64,000 nt of DNA from Tanypteryx hageni (lineage: Eukaryota > Arthropoda > Insecta > Odonata > Petaluridae). The stretch covers positions 125,889,307 through 125,953,306 of the forward strand of contig CM054114.1 of NCBI GenBank assembly GCA_028673005.1, given 5' to 3'. A program made the position numbers and the translations under genes. This document shows, piece by piece, positions 41,928 through 54,434 of this stretch. The first letter of the stretch is position 1, and every line of letters begins with the position of its first letter. The notes under the pieces were generated by a model, which saw nothing but the letters and a program-made list of their open reading frames with translations, had not been told where the DNA came from and did not search any database.

Positions 41928-43472
41928 TTACGCACGCGGAATAAAATCTATTCCGTAGCATGAAAACTTGCGTCCGCTTGTAATTTTACTTGGGTAAACA
42001 CCTCCAAAAGATTTCATACCATAAAAAAACCTAAATTGCCGAAAAAAATAAGTGTGTTAGAACTTGGAAGCAGGAAAGGGACTCGTTAAATGCAGTCGTG
42101 AAAAAAGCGTAGAAAGAAATCTCGACCACCTTGATGAGTAGCCTAATTTTTACAAAATTGTTTTGCAACGTGGAAATGATAATAACTGCTCGTTAAGCTC
42201 GATGGGGAAAAATGTTGGACGATGTCTCTCGAAGGATGGCTGGCCAAGGACTTAAAGGTAAATTCATCTCTACGCGCTATTAACTACATAACGCGCTCGT
42301 AGCTTTGCGAGGGTGAAATCAAGGGAATAAACCGTAGCGCTAGCGAAGGCAATGGAGGGAAAAAAGTGATATCTCGCTCAGCAGATGACGAATTTTTTTT
42401 ACAGAAAATTACGCGGGTTGGCAATTGATGTAGCAATCTATGCTGAGGTCTTTCCATTCCCATTGAAAAATTAGATACCACCAATAACTATGAAAAGGTT
42501 GGAAAATCAGATGCACGTTTGGGCTACAAGGAATCCCTCATCAGCAGTGATTTACTGACGGTTAATCTCCACTGATGAGAGATACTATACAGCCGAAATG
42601 TGTAATTAGTTTTACCAATTTTTGGATCCAAATAACTTATCAATTGGATTCCAGATGTTCTTTATGATTGTGCGCAAAAATGTAAATTTCAGCATTAAAA
42701 ATTAAAAAAAAAACATTTTATTCTCCGAGGAACGTAGCAATAATGACACCATCTTTGATGATATGTATCGTTTTCTCGAATGACATCGCATAAAGAAATG
42801 ATGCAAATGTCATCCTATCAGTTTTTTACAATCGCAAAAAGGTATTCTTTTTAAAACAAATATTCCAACTTGGATATAAGATTAATCAGGAAACACATTA
42901 ATATTAATAAAAGATAATTTTTGTTCCATTCATAAACTTTCTGCTCGTAAATACACATTTTTCCCTTGGGACATACATATCGCGACGCTAGCTCACCATC
43001 TTGTATGTAAAAATTTCGCCGTCAACGATGAATTATGAGACATAATTAAATTCACTTACAGCCGCGAACATTTAATTAAGGGATTAATCCTTTCGCATTC
43101 CGTGCTGAAAATAATAAAACCGTGATGTATTTCTGGCAAACTAATGCTAAAATGCAATTCTGGTAGCGCAATGTAGTTAATTAATGGTCAAAATCATCGG
43201 AGCGTAAGGAACTGGTTTTCTTTGAAGGTAATTGCTGCATTTTTTTAAAGTGAGAAAGAAAAGATTACAATCTTGGAGTGAGACTGGACAAAGATAAAAA
43301 TTATCCAGGATACGCAGGAAAACCCGCCAACAATCCAGTTCAATATTTCCTTGGATTGAGCGGTGAAGCGATTTTGAATTGTAACAAAGCTTAAGTAAAC
43401 AGGTTATACTTATAAACGAAAGTTATTCCACGTCAAATTGAGTACGTACTCAGTAAATGAATGCTCTTAAAG
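41928..43472. other. Non-coding stretch
   Basis: No gene recognised. Around 42572 the words CTGATGAGAGATAC and CAGCCGAAATG occur (see findings). 43060-43100 has homeodomain-type sites, including a palindromic GGATTAATCC. Confidence 0.45.
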
Positions 43473-43801
43473 CAGTGGCGAGCAACCTTTCCTGCGTGGC
43501 GGGTCGCATTTATGGTTGCAAATTTTTCGACGGGCCGGATTGCAAGTTGTCAGTACTTCGGCGGGCCAGATTAGACTTTAAATCGGACGTTAACTAGAGA
43601 TACTGACGTATTGTATCAGTGAAGATCAGGTGTAAACTAGGTTTTTAGTGTTAAAATTTCAATATCAAGTGTTTTATTGTCGTAGTTTGAATGTATGTTA
43701 AATGAATTTTGTTAAATCCCATACAATCCTAGCTTCGCGGGCTGCATAAAACCCTCTAGAGGACCGCATGCGGCCCGCGGGCTGTAGGTGGTTCACCACT
43801 G
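43473..43801. mobile_element. hAT-type element, copy at 43.5 kb
   Basis: 329 bp. Left end CAGTGGCGAGCAACCTTTCC, right end complemented CAGTGGTGAACCACCTACAG. Flanks TCTTAAAG and CTGTAAAG agree only partly (5 of 8). Internal GGCGGGCCAGATTAGA, AAATCGGA.GTTA and GCGGCCCGCGGGC match copy 1 at 8592-8934, so it belongs to that subfamily. Confidence 0.83.
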
Positions 43802-45177
43802 CTGTAAAGCATGCCAACTAATGTCTGATTCTCAATATGTAGATATAGGTAAAAGGGTAAATGGGGTTTGAAAACATATTTCGTCAGAAAATAATGTGTT
43901 TTTCTGCTTTAGCCACAAATACAGAGCCTTTCAAAAGTCTAGAGTCATAGGAATGTTTTATTATGTACTTTTCTATTTCACATTAATAGAATGCCCTAAT
44001 AGCGAATTTTGCCAACCTAGAGAAAGTGGGAATTGTGTTCTTATATGTCCCCAGAGAAATTCAGAGGAAACGACATAAGAGATACTATTGAGATAATCGG
44101 TGGGATATGACACGAGATCAAGTTCTAGTTGAGATCTATATAATGAAATCAGAAAAGTATGTGCTAAAATTTGATGTGTCACTGCTGAGATACGTTCAAA
44201 GAAATCTACGGATTCAAATGTATGCAATGTATCAATGTGTGCATGTTAATGGATAGCAATTTGAGCGATTATTACCACAGAAATATTAAATGAAATTGTT
44301 ATGATTTTTCACTTTTGAAACCGGATTTATATTAGCGAGGAGTGCACTTAGAAACATAATTCATTTTGAAGAGCGATGAAAGAATGTAACCGTTATATTC
44401 AAAATACTCCTATTTCTTGATGAAATTACGTTAGCTACGCCAGGATTCAGTGCAGTAGGAGTATCAACACGCCGACTCAAAAGGTAAACATCGCCAAAAG
44501 TTTCTATTTTACTTTTAAATATTTGCTATTACTTTCTCACTCAGTAAACAAATAATCAGAAGATTAAAAATTATTATAGTTATGCAAACGCGAAAAAATT
44601 CTACGGGAGTTATTTGGGAGGCCCATTTTACTTACACAAGGGCAATTTAAATACGTAAAAAATAAAACATAAACACATAAGGCTTATAACGAAATAATAT
44701 CCTTGTTGTAAATGTGAAAAATAAATAAAATAAAATTTATCGCTCTGTATTGCTATAAATTCATTTGGGAGAACGACGATACAGGCATTCAAACGTCACT
44801 CTGTCCAAATACCAATCTGGGGTTCATGATTCTTTTAAAAAATAAACCCATCACCGTTACCTAACTCGCGACGTTTTTACAACACAAATACCCTCCTCAT
44901 CGTGTGAAAAGAAGGACTCCATCCCTAAAATCCCATCAAAGATCAAAGAAAGGCGTCATTAACCGCACTTTTATACAAAAAACTTTAACGCCTTTCTTCT
45001 CTACGACTTGAAAAAACTTCTTTCCTGAACGTCTTAGGGAACAGGAGCTGAAAAAGGCGCATTATTCCGACACATTTTCTCCTCTGCCATATCATTCTTT
45101 CTTCTCTGCACTCCGTGGTCTCGAAGTTTGGCAGAGCACGAGGATGCTCGAAAACCATGGGCAGCGATTGGAAAAGA
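43802..45177. other. AT-rich non-coding stretch
   Basis: The frames at 43896-44078 and 43973-44227 show no motif. Nothing else supportable. Confidence 0.5.
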
Positions 45178-45470
45178 CGTGGAGAGAGAAAGAGGTAGGG
45201 GAGGGATGAGAGGGGGAGGTTGTGGGGGAAAGGTATAATGAAGATGGGCAAGAGGGGGAGGGATGTTGAGGGCCAGTCACGGGACATGGATCTCTGTACC
45301 CAGAGGCGAGAAAAGGTGGGAGAAGAGGGGAGGGAGGCAAAAGGTTCAAGGTTTTGAGGAGTCGGTGAAGAGAGAGAGAGAGGGAGGGAAAGGGAAAGAG
45401 AGGGAGGGAGAATTGGAGGTTGGGGTGGGGGAGGAAGATTCTCCGGGTGGAAAATGAGAATAAAAAAATT
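45178..45470. repeat. Purine-rich low-complexity tract
   Basis: Mostly G/A on the + strand (GAGAGGGAGG, GGAGGGATG, AGAGAGAGAGGGAGGG words), continuing more weakly to 45620 with a GAGA run at about 45590. The large minus-strand frame at 44985-45500 is a Ser/Pro/Leu artefact. Confidence 0.88.
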
Positions 45471-45620
45471 TAGAGCGGAGAGAGAAAGGGGAGCGTACAA
45501 AAAAGAGGTGAGTAAAAATGGGAGTTGACGGATAGATAGGAAGGAGGAGGGAATTTAAGAAGGATGGAGAAGGGGGAAAGGGAGGGTGTAGAGAGAGAGA
45601 GAGAAGGGAGAACGCTGAGA

Positions 45621-48445
45621 TGGCAAAAAAAGGATTTTATGCGTGCGTTGGATATAAACCTTTCGATCTGGTTCACTCCGCCACGTAATTCTATTTCGAA
45701 TGTTTTTTTTAATGCTCATAATGACCGGTGAGTTAACTAATACGCAGATAGTGTCCTATTTTATTGTGTGCAATATCTAAACTTACAATTTAACTTTAAC
45801 TTTTTACAATGCCCAAACTTGGCACAAATTTTGTTGCCAATATTTAGAATTTTGAATAAAATCAACCCCAAAGAACGGCTTGGGATTATCCTTCCGAATT
45901 CTTATGCCTTATGCATACCACCAAATTAAAACTAAACTACTTAAAAACACTGAGAAAGATAAACATAAAACTTAAAGTAAACAAACCTTCAAACAGAAAA
46001 TTTTTCAGAATAAGTGCAAAAAATTTAAAAACTAAACACTTGTCTCGGGTATCTCCAACAGCTATAAATGTTTAGAAGTAACGAGATGCGGCTATTCGGA
46101 TATTATGCAGCTGTCTTCAGCGGCGATTTACCGCAATTAGATTAAAAAAGATCCATAAATCAATGCGCAACAATCACGCCTGAGAATGGTCGATTCTTAA
46201 ACTTCGCCGTGTATTTGGATCGTGTCCAACTGAAGGAACAACAGAACTAATTGTGACTTCCGTCGCTGTAGATACTACCGCACCGTACTCTCTCACCAAT
46301 TTCATGCACGCCTAGCGCACCACTCGTGACGGTAGAACGGCGATGAGGAAGGTATGATAAAAGGTAGAAAAATAAACTGGCGACGAATCCGTGGGCGGAT
46401 TTTTAACTCGGGCCCTCCGAATCAAAATGCATTCACGACAACAGCCAGACAGCGTCGAACGGTTAAAAAAAATTCAAACACTACAAATAATTTAAAAAAG
46501 ACATCTTATCCCTAGTCTTGGATCGAGATCGATTTTCCCAGACCCAAAAAACAATTGCAAAACAAGAGGCGAAATTAGCTAGTCGCGGATTAAAATGCGC
46601 ATTCTTAAATACCTCCGCGAGGCAACATCGGAATTTCTTAGCTTGAAAAAACCGAGATCTACAATGAGATATACTACGCTACCTTTCAGCATGGGAGCGA
46701 GAAGCAGAAACAGGTGGGAAACAGGAAGGGAGATTTGGCAAGGAAATGAGCAGGTCAAGTGGGATGGGGAAGGCGAAGTCATTTTTGGAGGGGGAAGAAG
46801 AGAGAGACAAGGGGCTGTTAAGGGATATGAGAAAAGATGAAAATTTTAAAAAAGACGAAAAGAAACGAAGATAAATCTAGCGTGAATGCCGCAATTGATG
46901 ACGCCGCGGCAGCAGATGGACTCGGTAATTGGCATCGAGAAGTCTTCTCATCGCCCAAAAACAACGAGTAGGTGACTTCAACGATGGAGTAAACAAGGAA
47001 GAGATTTCAATACGCGAGGCGGCAAGAAAAAGCTTTCAGAAGATGATTTAGGAAAATGAGAAAAGGCTTTTTTGCCGCGGCATCACGTGGGCACCGAACA
47101 AAACTTCGCGTTCGGACGAAAATCGCTTTAATGTCTTCTCTTTCAATCTCGTTTCAATGGGAGTCACGCAGAAAAATGTATGCGCGCGAAAAGCCTTTGA
47201 ATACAAAACTGGAGAGATTTTTACGGTTAGGTTTCATGGTACATAATACCGGTCCTTTTCGTTTTTTTTAAAATATGGAATCAGTCAAAAGTTTTACTCT
47301 CAACAAATAGCTTAGTTTTTAATGTATTCTAGCGTGAATGTTTTACAGGAAGGTAATTATGCTGAAATTACAGGTGGAATTGAAAACACTGCTTGTGTTA
47401 ACCAATAAAAATTTTCAAGCTAACGAGTAAATGCAAAATAATTTAAAAAATATTCTTTATGTTTTTACGAATAATGCAAACAGTACTAAGTAGTGTTGAT
47501 CGATAGGATACAGATGTAAAAAAAAGCCAACGATGAAATAATGCAAAGGTGTACCTTACAAAGTAGACAGTTGGAATTGAATGCCGTTCTGGAAAAGAAA
47601 AAGAAACTTTTCAACATAGGCTACATGAAAATTGATTTTTTTCTTTTCTACTTAGGCTTTAATTATGGATTACCACAATATTACAGCGCAGTTTATTAAT
47701 TAGGTTCTTTGCTTATCCGACATATTGAGCTAGTTCAATGTTTACTGGTCTGGATGGTGTAGAAATTTTCATTTGCAACGTAGCTTGAGTAAGCAGGACA
47801 TATTTAGTTATCCCAGACCAATTTGAAGAGTTAATGCATTTTTTGCGTGGTCCAAAATGATAAATGAGCGATCTTACATCCAACCTGCATTTTCCTTCAG
47901 GGACGACGCAATTTCGAGGACAGAATCATCCGGCAGAAATTCGGAGACACGTCAAGAGTTATTCGAGAAGACTGGCAGAACGGGCGAGTGGGGAGAAAGG
48001 GGATCACGTGACGCAAGATGGAAAGAGGAAGAGGACGGCGCAAAAAAGAAGGAAATAAAGGTAATCGAGTTCTTTGCAGGAGTTACCAATTTCCTCACGG
48101 CACATGCTTCCCACGCACGGGGTAATTTCGGGTTGTGAAAGAGTTTACGAAGAAAAATTTTATCCGGACATGATTCGTACCAGGACTCCCCCAAGACGAG
48201 TGCTTGTTTCATCCGGCATTATCAAGCAGGTCGTAATTTTTTTAAGAAGGGAGCGGATGATTACATCACGCTGAAAAATGTCCTTTTAAAAAGTTTAAAG
48301 ATTTTTATCACGGTCTCTAACTTATTTTACTGGAGTAACTGTCTGAGGCAATGACATATTTTTCTAAATCACAGTTTAATGCGAATTATTGTACGAACCA
48401 CGATAGTACCTTGAGGGGTGAATTAAACCAACAGATACGCTTATT
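45621..48445. other. Non-coding stretch, nothing recognised
   Basis: Several frames below 100 codons, on both strands (46579-46840, 47056-47271, 47857-48274), lack motifs. CpG content is moderately raised at 46290-46450 and 46880-47120. No element ends found. Confidence 0.5.
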
Positions 48446-48932
48446 CAGTGTTTCCCATATTGGGGGTCACGTAAGGTTTTGAGAAGATTGTGAAGACGGA
48501 ATGTATATGACCTATTTTTTTATTTCATGTATGGAGATATTTAGAGAGAAATTACTTTTGGGAATGTAAAAACATACATTTATAGTCATGAAAAAAGAAC
48601 TTAGTCTCTTCCACAAATTAAATTTTAAACGACCGGTTTCACTACTAGCATCATCATACGACGTAGTGAAACCGGTCGTTTAAAATTAAACTTGTGGAAG
48701 TAACTAAGTTCTTTTTTTCATGATGAGTAAATTCCACAGGGCTGAGCCTGACCTCATTATCGATACATTTATAATATTACGAAATCGATATCACATTTTA
48801 TATATGCTGATTAATGGATGTGGTCAAGGACATCACGAAAAGGTGGACTACTTTATGAGGGGATGACGATAAGGTCGGCTGCCTCAAGAGAGGTTCGCAG
48901 ATGCATGAACTTTGGGAAACTTTGGACTACTT
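48446..48932. mobile_element. hAT-type relic carrying a foldback insertion
   Basis: Starts with CAGTGTTTCCCATATTGGGG followed by GTCACG, a hAT left-end type. The probable right end, ACTTTGGGAAACTTTGG, shows the complementary GTTTCCCA core but with extra bases. Target duplications are not clear. The hairpin at 48586-48723 lies inside. Confidence 0.5.
48586..48723. repeat. Long foldback hairpin, ~60-bp arms
   Basis: The arms 48586-48644 and 48664-48723 are inverted copies with few mismatches (CGACCGGTTTCACTA / TAGTGAAACCGGTCG at the inner ends, TCATGA at the outer ends) around a 19-nt loop, CTAGCATCATCATACGACG. The GAAACCGGTCG block recurs near 39430 and the outer layout resembles 30609-30750. 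Confidence 0.9.
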
Positions 48933-49372
48933 AATAGATTTTATGAAAGTTTTAATAAATATATACGCTTTTAGGACGAAAGAATCAACGTTAACAAACT
49001 TAATTCCTTCAAAGTAGATTGTTTCAAATTCATATCAATCACTACAATCATTAACCCTGCGACATCCATTAGTAGAAATCACAAATTCTAATTGGTTAAA
49101 AAATTCACATTTTAAATAGAAAAGGTCTCAACGAACGGCAAGTAACTCGGGAAGCAATATATACATTAAATTTTAACATCCAAGATAAATGTATTCATAA
49201 ATTTTGCACATCCGAAGAAATGGATTACCTAAATTTTTAAATAAATTATTGAAGGAAAAAAACAGCTTGTGAGAAGTAATTACGTAACCGTGAAATAAGA
49301 ATAAAATAACAGGAAAGGGCGAGGTGTAATGGAAAAGTAACAAACTGCCAATAGAACATCGAGAAGACTTAT

Positions 49373-50080
49373 AGGCGATGAGAGAGAGGTGAGAGTAGGA
49401 GAGAGAGAGAGTGAAAGAAAAACAGAAGCCAACATTGGGGTGAGTGAAAAGAGAGGGAGAAAGAGAGAGAGGAAGTGATAGGGAGAGAAAATGAGGGAAA
49501 AGGAGTGAGAGGGAGAGAAAGGGAGTGAGAGGGAGAGAAGTATACATTGGAGTGAGAGGGAGAAATAGAAAAAAGGAGTGAGAGGGAGAGATGGTGAGAG
49601 GCATACATTCGAGTGAGAGGAGAGAGGGAGAAAGAGTAAAAGGAAGTGAGAGGGAGAGAAAGGGAGTGAGAGGGAGAGGAGAGAAGCATACATTGGAGTG
49701 AGAGGAGAGACAGGGAGAAAGAGAGAAGGGGAATGAGAGGGAGAGAAAGAGAAAAGCAGATATTGGAGTGAGAGGAGAGTGAGGGAGAAAGAGAGGAGAC
49801 TGAGAGGAGAGAGGGAGAAAGAGAAAAAGGGAGTGAAAGGGAGAGAAAGGGAGTGAGAGGGAGAGGAGAGAAGCATACCTTGGAGTGAGAGGAGAGACAG
49901 AGGGAGAAAGAGAGAAGGGGAATGAGAGAGAGAGAAAGAGAAAAGCAGATATTGGAGTGAGAGGAGAGTGAGGGAGAAAGAGAGGAGAGTGAGAGGAGAG
50001 AGGGAGAAAGAGAAACAGGGAGTGAGAGGGAGTGAGAAGGAGAGAAAGAGAGAGGGCAGAGAGTGAACAGGAAAGAACAA
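49373..50080. repeat. GA-rich minisatellite with ~187-bp higher-order period
   Basis: Purine-only on the + strand apart from inserted CATACATTGGAGTGAGA-type words. A GAGAAGCATACATTGGAGTG unit at 49680 recurs as GAGAAGCATACCTTGGAGTG at 49867, 187 bp on, with the same intervening sequence (AAAAGCAGATATTGGAGTGA). Long minus-strand frames (up to 364 codons) are Ser/Leu/Pro artefacts and not genes. Confidence 0.95.
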
Positions 50081-51107
50081 GTTGAAGCCATGGGGTGGGG
50101 GAGAGGAGGAGCGAAAGAGGGAGTGGGGTGAAAGGAGAATCTAGTGAGAGAGATGTGGGAAAGAGGGAGGGAGTCGAAGGAGATAAGGGGGATGTATTGG
50201 GCGGGGAAAGGAGGAGAAGAAGGGGAAGTTTTTTAGCCGCGTAGAACGAGTCATCGGGACAAACCAAGTCATTGACCCTTCGCCTAAGTAAACGAGGAGG
50301 AGAAGGCTGTTGGTTGAAAGCAAGAAGGTAACGTACAGAAGGGAGAAATGAGTACGAGGAAAGGAAGAAAGCGTTGGAGGAAGAAATGGCGGAGATAGAG
50401 AAAATAAAGGGCTTAAAGAAAGAGGGTAATGAAAGAGGAAAAGTAGAGAGAGATGAAACAGAAGAAGAAAAAAAGATATTAAACGGAATATGGAAAAGAG
50501 AGGGAAATGGACAGGGAAAAACTAGGAAAGTGAATGGTACGGAAATGGAAGATAAATGGCAGGGAAAGAGAAAGTAAACGAAAGGGTAATGAAAGAAGAA
50601 CGGAAGAGGAACGAAAAAGGGCCGAACGAAGAAGGGAAGAGGAATTTAAAGGATCGAACGAAGAACGGAAGAGGAATTTAAAGGGGAATTAAAGGAGGGC
50701 AGAAAAATAATGAGTATACGTTGATATAGATAAATGCAGAGAAAATATGACGAAAAAGTTATCAAAAACGGAGAAAAGAGCAAGGAAGAGAAGAAAGGCT
50801 AATAAAGAAATTGTAAGAAAAACGAGGGACAAGGGAAAGGAATTGAGGAAACTAAGAGGCAGAGAATAATACGAGGGAGGGAAAGAAAGTCGCGTAACGT
50901 TGTATAGGATATGAATATAATAGCGAGAAAAGGAATGGGAAGAGAGAGAGTGGTAAGAGGTGAAAGGGGAAGAGTAGAGAATTGACTTGGGGTGGAGGGA
51001 GGTTGACGTAGGAAGAACAGTACGAGAGAAGGTATGGAAAGTGGGAAAGGAGGAATGGAAACTGGTTGGCGATTCTTCGATTAACAGAAATGCATCCTCA
51101 GTCGAGC
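50081..51107. repeat. Purine-rich tract, irregular
   Basis: Continues the purine bias on the + strand (GGAGGAG, GAAAGAGG, GGAAGAGGAA words), with a 30-bp local duplication near 50615-50690 (GGATCGAACGAAGAA, GGAAGAGGAATTTAAAG repeated). No gene: frames on both strands are low complexity. Confidence 0.8.
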
Positions 51108-51115
51108 GCTGAAGA

Positions 51116-51394
51116 AAGGGGCGGATCCATAAACTTCTCAAGGAGGGGGGGGGAGAAGATCGCCCCCATCCCCCAGTCCCCCTCTTGAATCATCCTCTGC
51201 CGACGATCCTATATTTTGAAAATCTCTACCCATATCAGAATCTTTCTTCCCCCTACCATACAGGCTTAATCTGCGGGGTAGAATCGAAGAATTTTATGCA
51301 GAATGAATCTTAAAATGCACCAAGTGGAGGATAATGGGGTCATCCAAGAGTGGGGGAGGGGGCGATCGTCAATCCCCCCTTGGATCCGCCACTG
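51116..51394. mobile_element. CAGTGGCGGATCCA-class non-autonomous element
   Basis: 279 bp. The left end, AAGGGGCGGATCCATAAACT, matches the complemented right end, CAGTGGCGGATCCAAGGGGG, in the GGCGGATCCA core. G and C runs lie just inside both ends. Flanks GCTGAAGA and GCTGAAGT agree at 7 of 8. Both the CAGTGGCGGATCCA ends and the 8-bp duplication fit a hAT-like MITE. Non-coding. Confidence 0.85.
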
Positions 51395-54300
51395 GCTGAA
51401 GTAGCTATATACGTGTATATGGTAATTTTACCTAAAAATTTGCGTCATACGATTAAGTATGAATTTATATCGATCTTCTAAACATTTAATGCATTTCGTG
51501 CAATGTTTAAAATATTATTTTTAGAAATCTCAATTTTAACATTTTCTACCAGTTCTAACGTAACTTATAAAACTCTAATTTCTGAGATTTTTTTATCTGC
51601 ATAAATTATGAAAAAACACATAAGCGCTTTAAAATATACTACTATAAAGACTATACAGTTAAAATTGATCATCGTCATCAAATGCAAGACTTTTTGTGAT
51701 CCAATTAACGCTCAGTGATTACAGCAAAACTTTCAGTGCTCAGAATTAAAACAGAAAAAATGGCATGAAATCAAGACACGAAAGAACCTAATTTTTACTT
51801 TTTTTTTACAAATTTGTACATTCGTGCAAAATTACCGAAGCCTTACAAACACCGCTTAGCGACAATTGAGTCGGTGAGTCAACGGGTTACTAAAGCTAGG
51901 ATGCAGTTGCTCAACGATATTAACCTTTAGTGACCCGGACTCAGGGCTGCAGGAAACGGGGTGAGTGGGAGGAGTGTTTAGCGCCATTGCTGCCCTTAAA
52001 GAAAGGGGTTGCGGAGGGAAGGAGAAAAGGAGGAGGAAGCGGAGAAAGGGGAAAGGAGAGGAGGTAGGCGGGTGTTATTGGCGCAAAGAGGTTGAGTGGT
52101 GGAGTGGGAGGGGGATTGGGAAAAGAGTAGGCGGCGGCGGTGGAGTAACTCGTGATTTCAAAAGGAAGAGATGGAGTCACATTGAACGTGACCTCCAACG
52201 AGCTGTGGGCCACGTTTACCCGCAACTCATGTTCCTTCGTAAAAAAATGTCCAGGTGAATATCAATTGATTGGAAAGGGGAGAAAGTATGTGTGCGTGTG
52301 CGCGTGTGTGCGCGAGCGTGCGTGTGTGTGTGCGTGTGTACACACAAACTCTATAAGCCTAAATACTATACTCGCAAAAAGGATGCTAATTTATTTTCAT
52401 CTGGTTAAAATATACAAAAAACAGGCAGTACATTTCTTTTTCGTGGATTTATGAGTATGAGGATAACATTGCATAAATTTGTAAAGAAGTAAAATCGCCA
52501 AAATAACACATATTGTATCATCCTTATTTTTTCGTGGTATTCTTAAATGAGTGCAGTTAAGGGTTTAAAATTTTTACATAAGAATGATATTTAAACATAT
52601 TTTAACGTGTACAAATTAAATTAGGATCGCTTCACAACTGTAGGTATTATACGTAGAATATAGTACAGGATCTCCTTCCTTACTGGCAGATCCTGTGTAC
52701 ATCTGCGCTTTGTTATGCATATATATAACTCGTATAATTCTTTCAGTTAGTGAAGGGATTGTAAAAACTCGGTCATTTCTCCTTACAAGAGATTGTGGTC
52801 GATTGCGAAAAAGTAACGTGGTTCCATAGAAGGATCAAAAGTTATCATTACCATGAAAGTTATCATTTTTTCCCATTTCGAAAACAGTTTGCCTTGTTGA
52901 ATTTAGATTTTCGCGTGTAAATTGAAATACGACAAACGAATTCAATAAGGGTTCCCATTTGGCCTTGGAATAAAAAATAAGAAAGGCATTCACAGTTCAC
53001 CAAACGTTAGCTCTCCGCTGTATTATTGAAGTAAATATAAGAAAATGCGATAAGCTCGACGGCGAGTATACTCGTCCAGCTTAATCTCCATACGGATAAG
53101 TAAGTAATGGTTTATATCTAGCAAACTCACAGAAATTTTTTATCCCGGTTGAATGCAAATTACTACATCCGGCACAGGTTTTGTTTCATCATTGTTTCAT
53201 GTTCAAAACGATCTGCTCAAGTTATCGTTTTATTATTTGTCATTTTAAGCCAGATTTGCCCGTTGTACATTTGTCTTGAAGAATGCGGCAATTTCACCAC
53301 GGAAAGAATGTATTTAAACTATGAGACGCCAGTGTTCAAAAGTAAATGTTTTGATTTCCAATAGCCATAATCAACGGAACGGACGCGTTAAAACGCACAG
53401 ATATCATTTTCGACGATGGTGGATTTTTCAGAGTTGATCTCAGCCCCTCTCAATCGCTTCCCTCTCCATTAGGAGAACACTCGACAGCAGCTAAAGGGCA
53501 TGGAGCCACATTGACCCTCACCTGGCGTGTTTTAGCGAGAGTAACGTTTTCCTTCTTTTTTTGGCCGCGTCGCATTTATTTCCTCGCAACGTTTGAGTGC
53601 GAACTTTCGTAGTCGGCAACCGTCAAAAAAAAGCATGCGCCATGAAAATTAAAACGCAGACGTATCCTAAAATAAATTAACGCCTCCGAACCAGCGAAAA
53701 TAAAACCCGAACGTGATTTAATTTGATGTCGAAATAGAAAACTTGTGCATTGGTTTGTGTTTTCGGCTGCATTTTATTGACATAATCAATTCGCAAAGCA
53801 TGTGTTCCTGGAAAGGAGAACTTGGCGAAACGAAATTCGCGTCGATGTGAGGAAGATCTACTAATGAGAGAGATAAATACGACCTGATTTCGGCCGAAAA
53901 AAACAAATCACTAATAAAACAAAAAGTGTGCGTTGAAATATTAGACTCGTTATAGTTTAAAAGTATGACGAAAGCCTTTATTTCCTTGTTTTACATGAGA
54001 TTGTTTCATACAGATGTCAATGCCAATTTTTTTAACCGTGAATTAATAATGAGCAATGACGAAATTTGAACATCTCTAAGCATTTACTGCGAAAAAGTTT
54101 ATTGATCATTGCAAAACAATGCATATATGACAAAAAAGTTATCACCATACGTTAATCGAAAGATCATACGACACGACAAACGAAGGATAACACGGTTTAC
54201 GTATAGTTAATCCAATCCTTCGTCGACATCCTTAAAAGTAAGAATAACCGCCAAAAACAAATGAATTTCGATGAGCGAACCTCCCGGCAACGAACTCGCA

Positions 54301-54434
54301 TGCGCGACACCTTTCATTTTTTTACCTCTTGAGAAGGACCTTCACCCTGCGAGTCTTCCATACCATTATCACCCAACCCTCCCAAAGACCTACTTATTTG
54401 CAACACCACCTCTTACATCAAAAGCCGCGAATGA
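51395..54434. other. Non-coding stretch with small simple repeats
   Basis: Purine-rich segment at 51965-52145 and a GT/GC alternating repeat at 52286-52345. The remainder, including frames at 52152-52454 and 53149-53364 (the latter with a hydrophobic VIVLLFVILS segment but no other support), shows nothing I can name. Confidence 0.5.
52286..52345. repeat. (GT)n/(GC) alternating purine-pyrimidine repeat
   Basis: GTGTGCGTGTGCGCGTGTGT and following words; alternating purine-pyrimidine DNA with Z-DNA potential. Confidence 0.9.

Noticed and set aside
49173..50267. 364-codon minus-strand frame
   Set aside because: Product of a GA minisatellite, with three overlapping frames of the same Ser/Leu/Phe/Pro composition.
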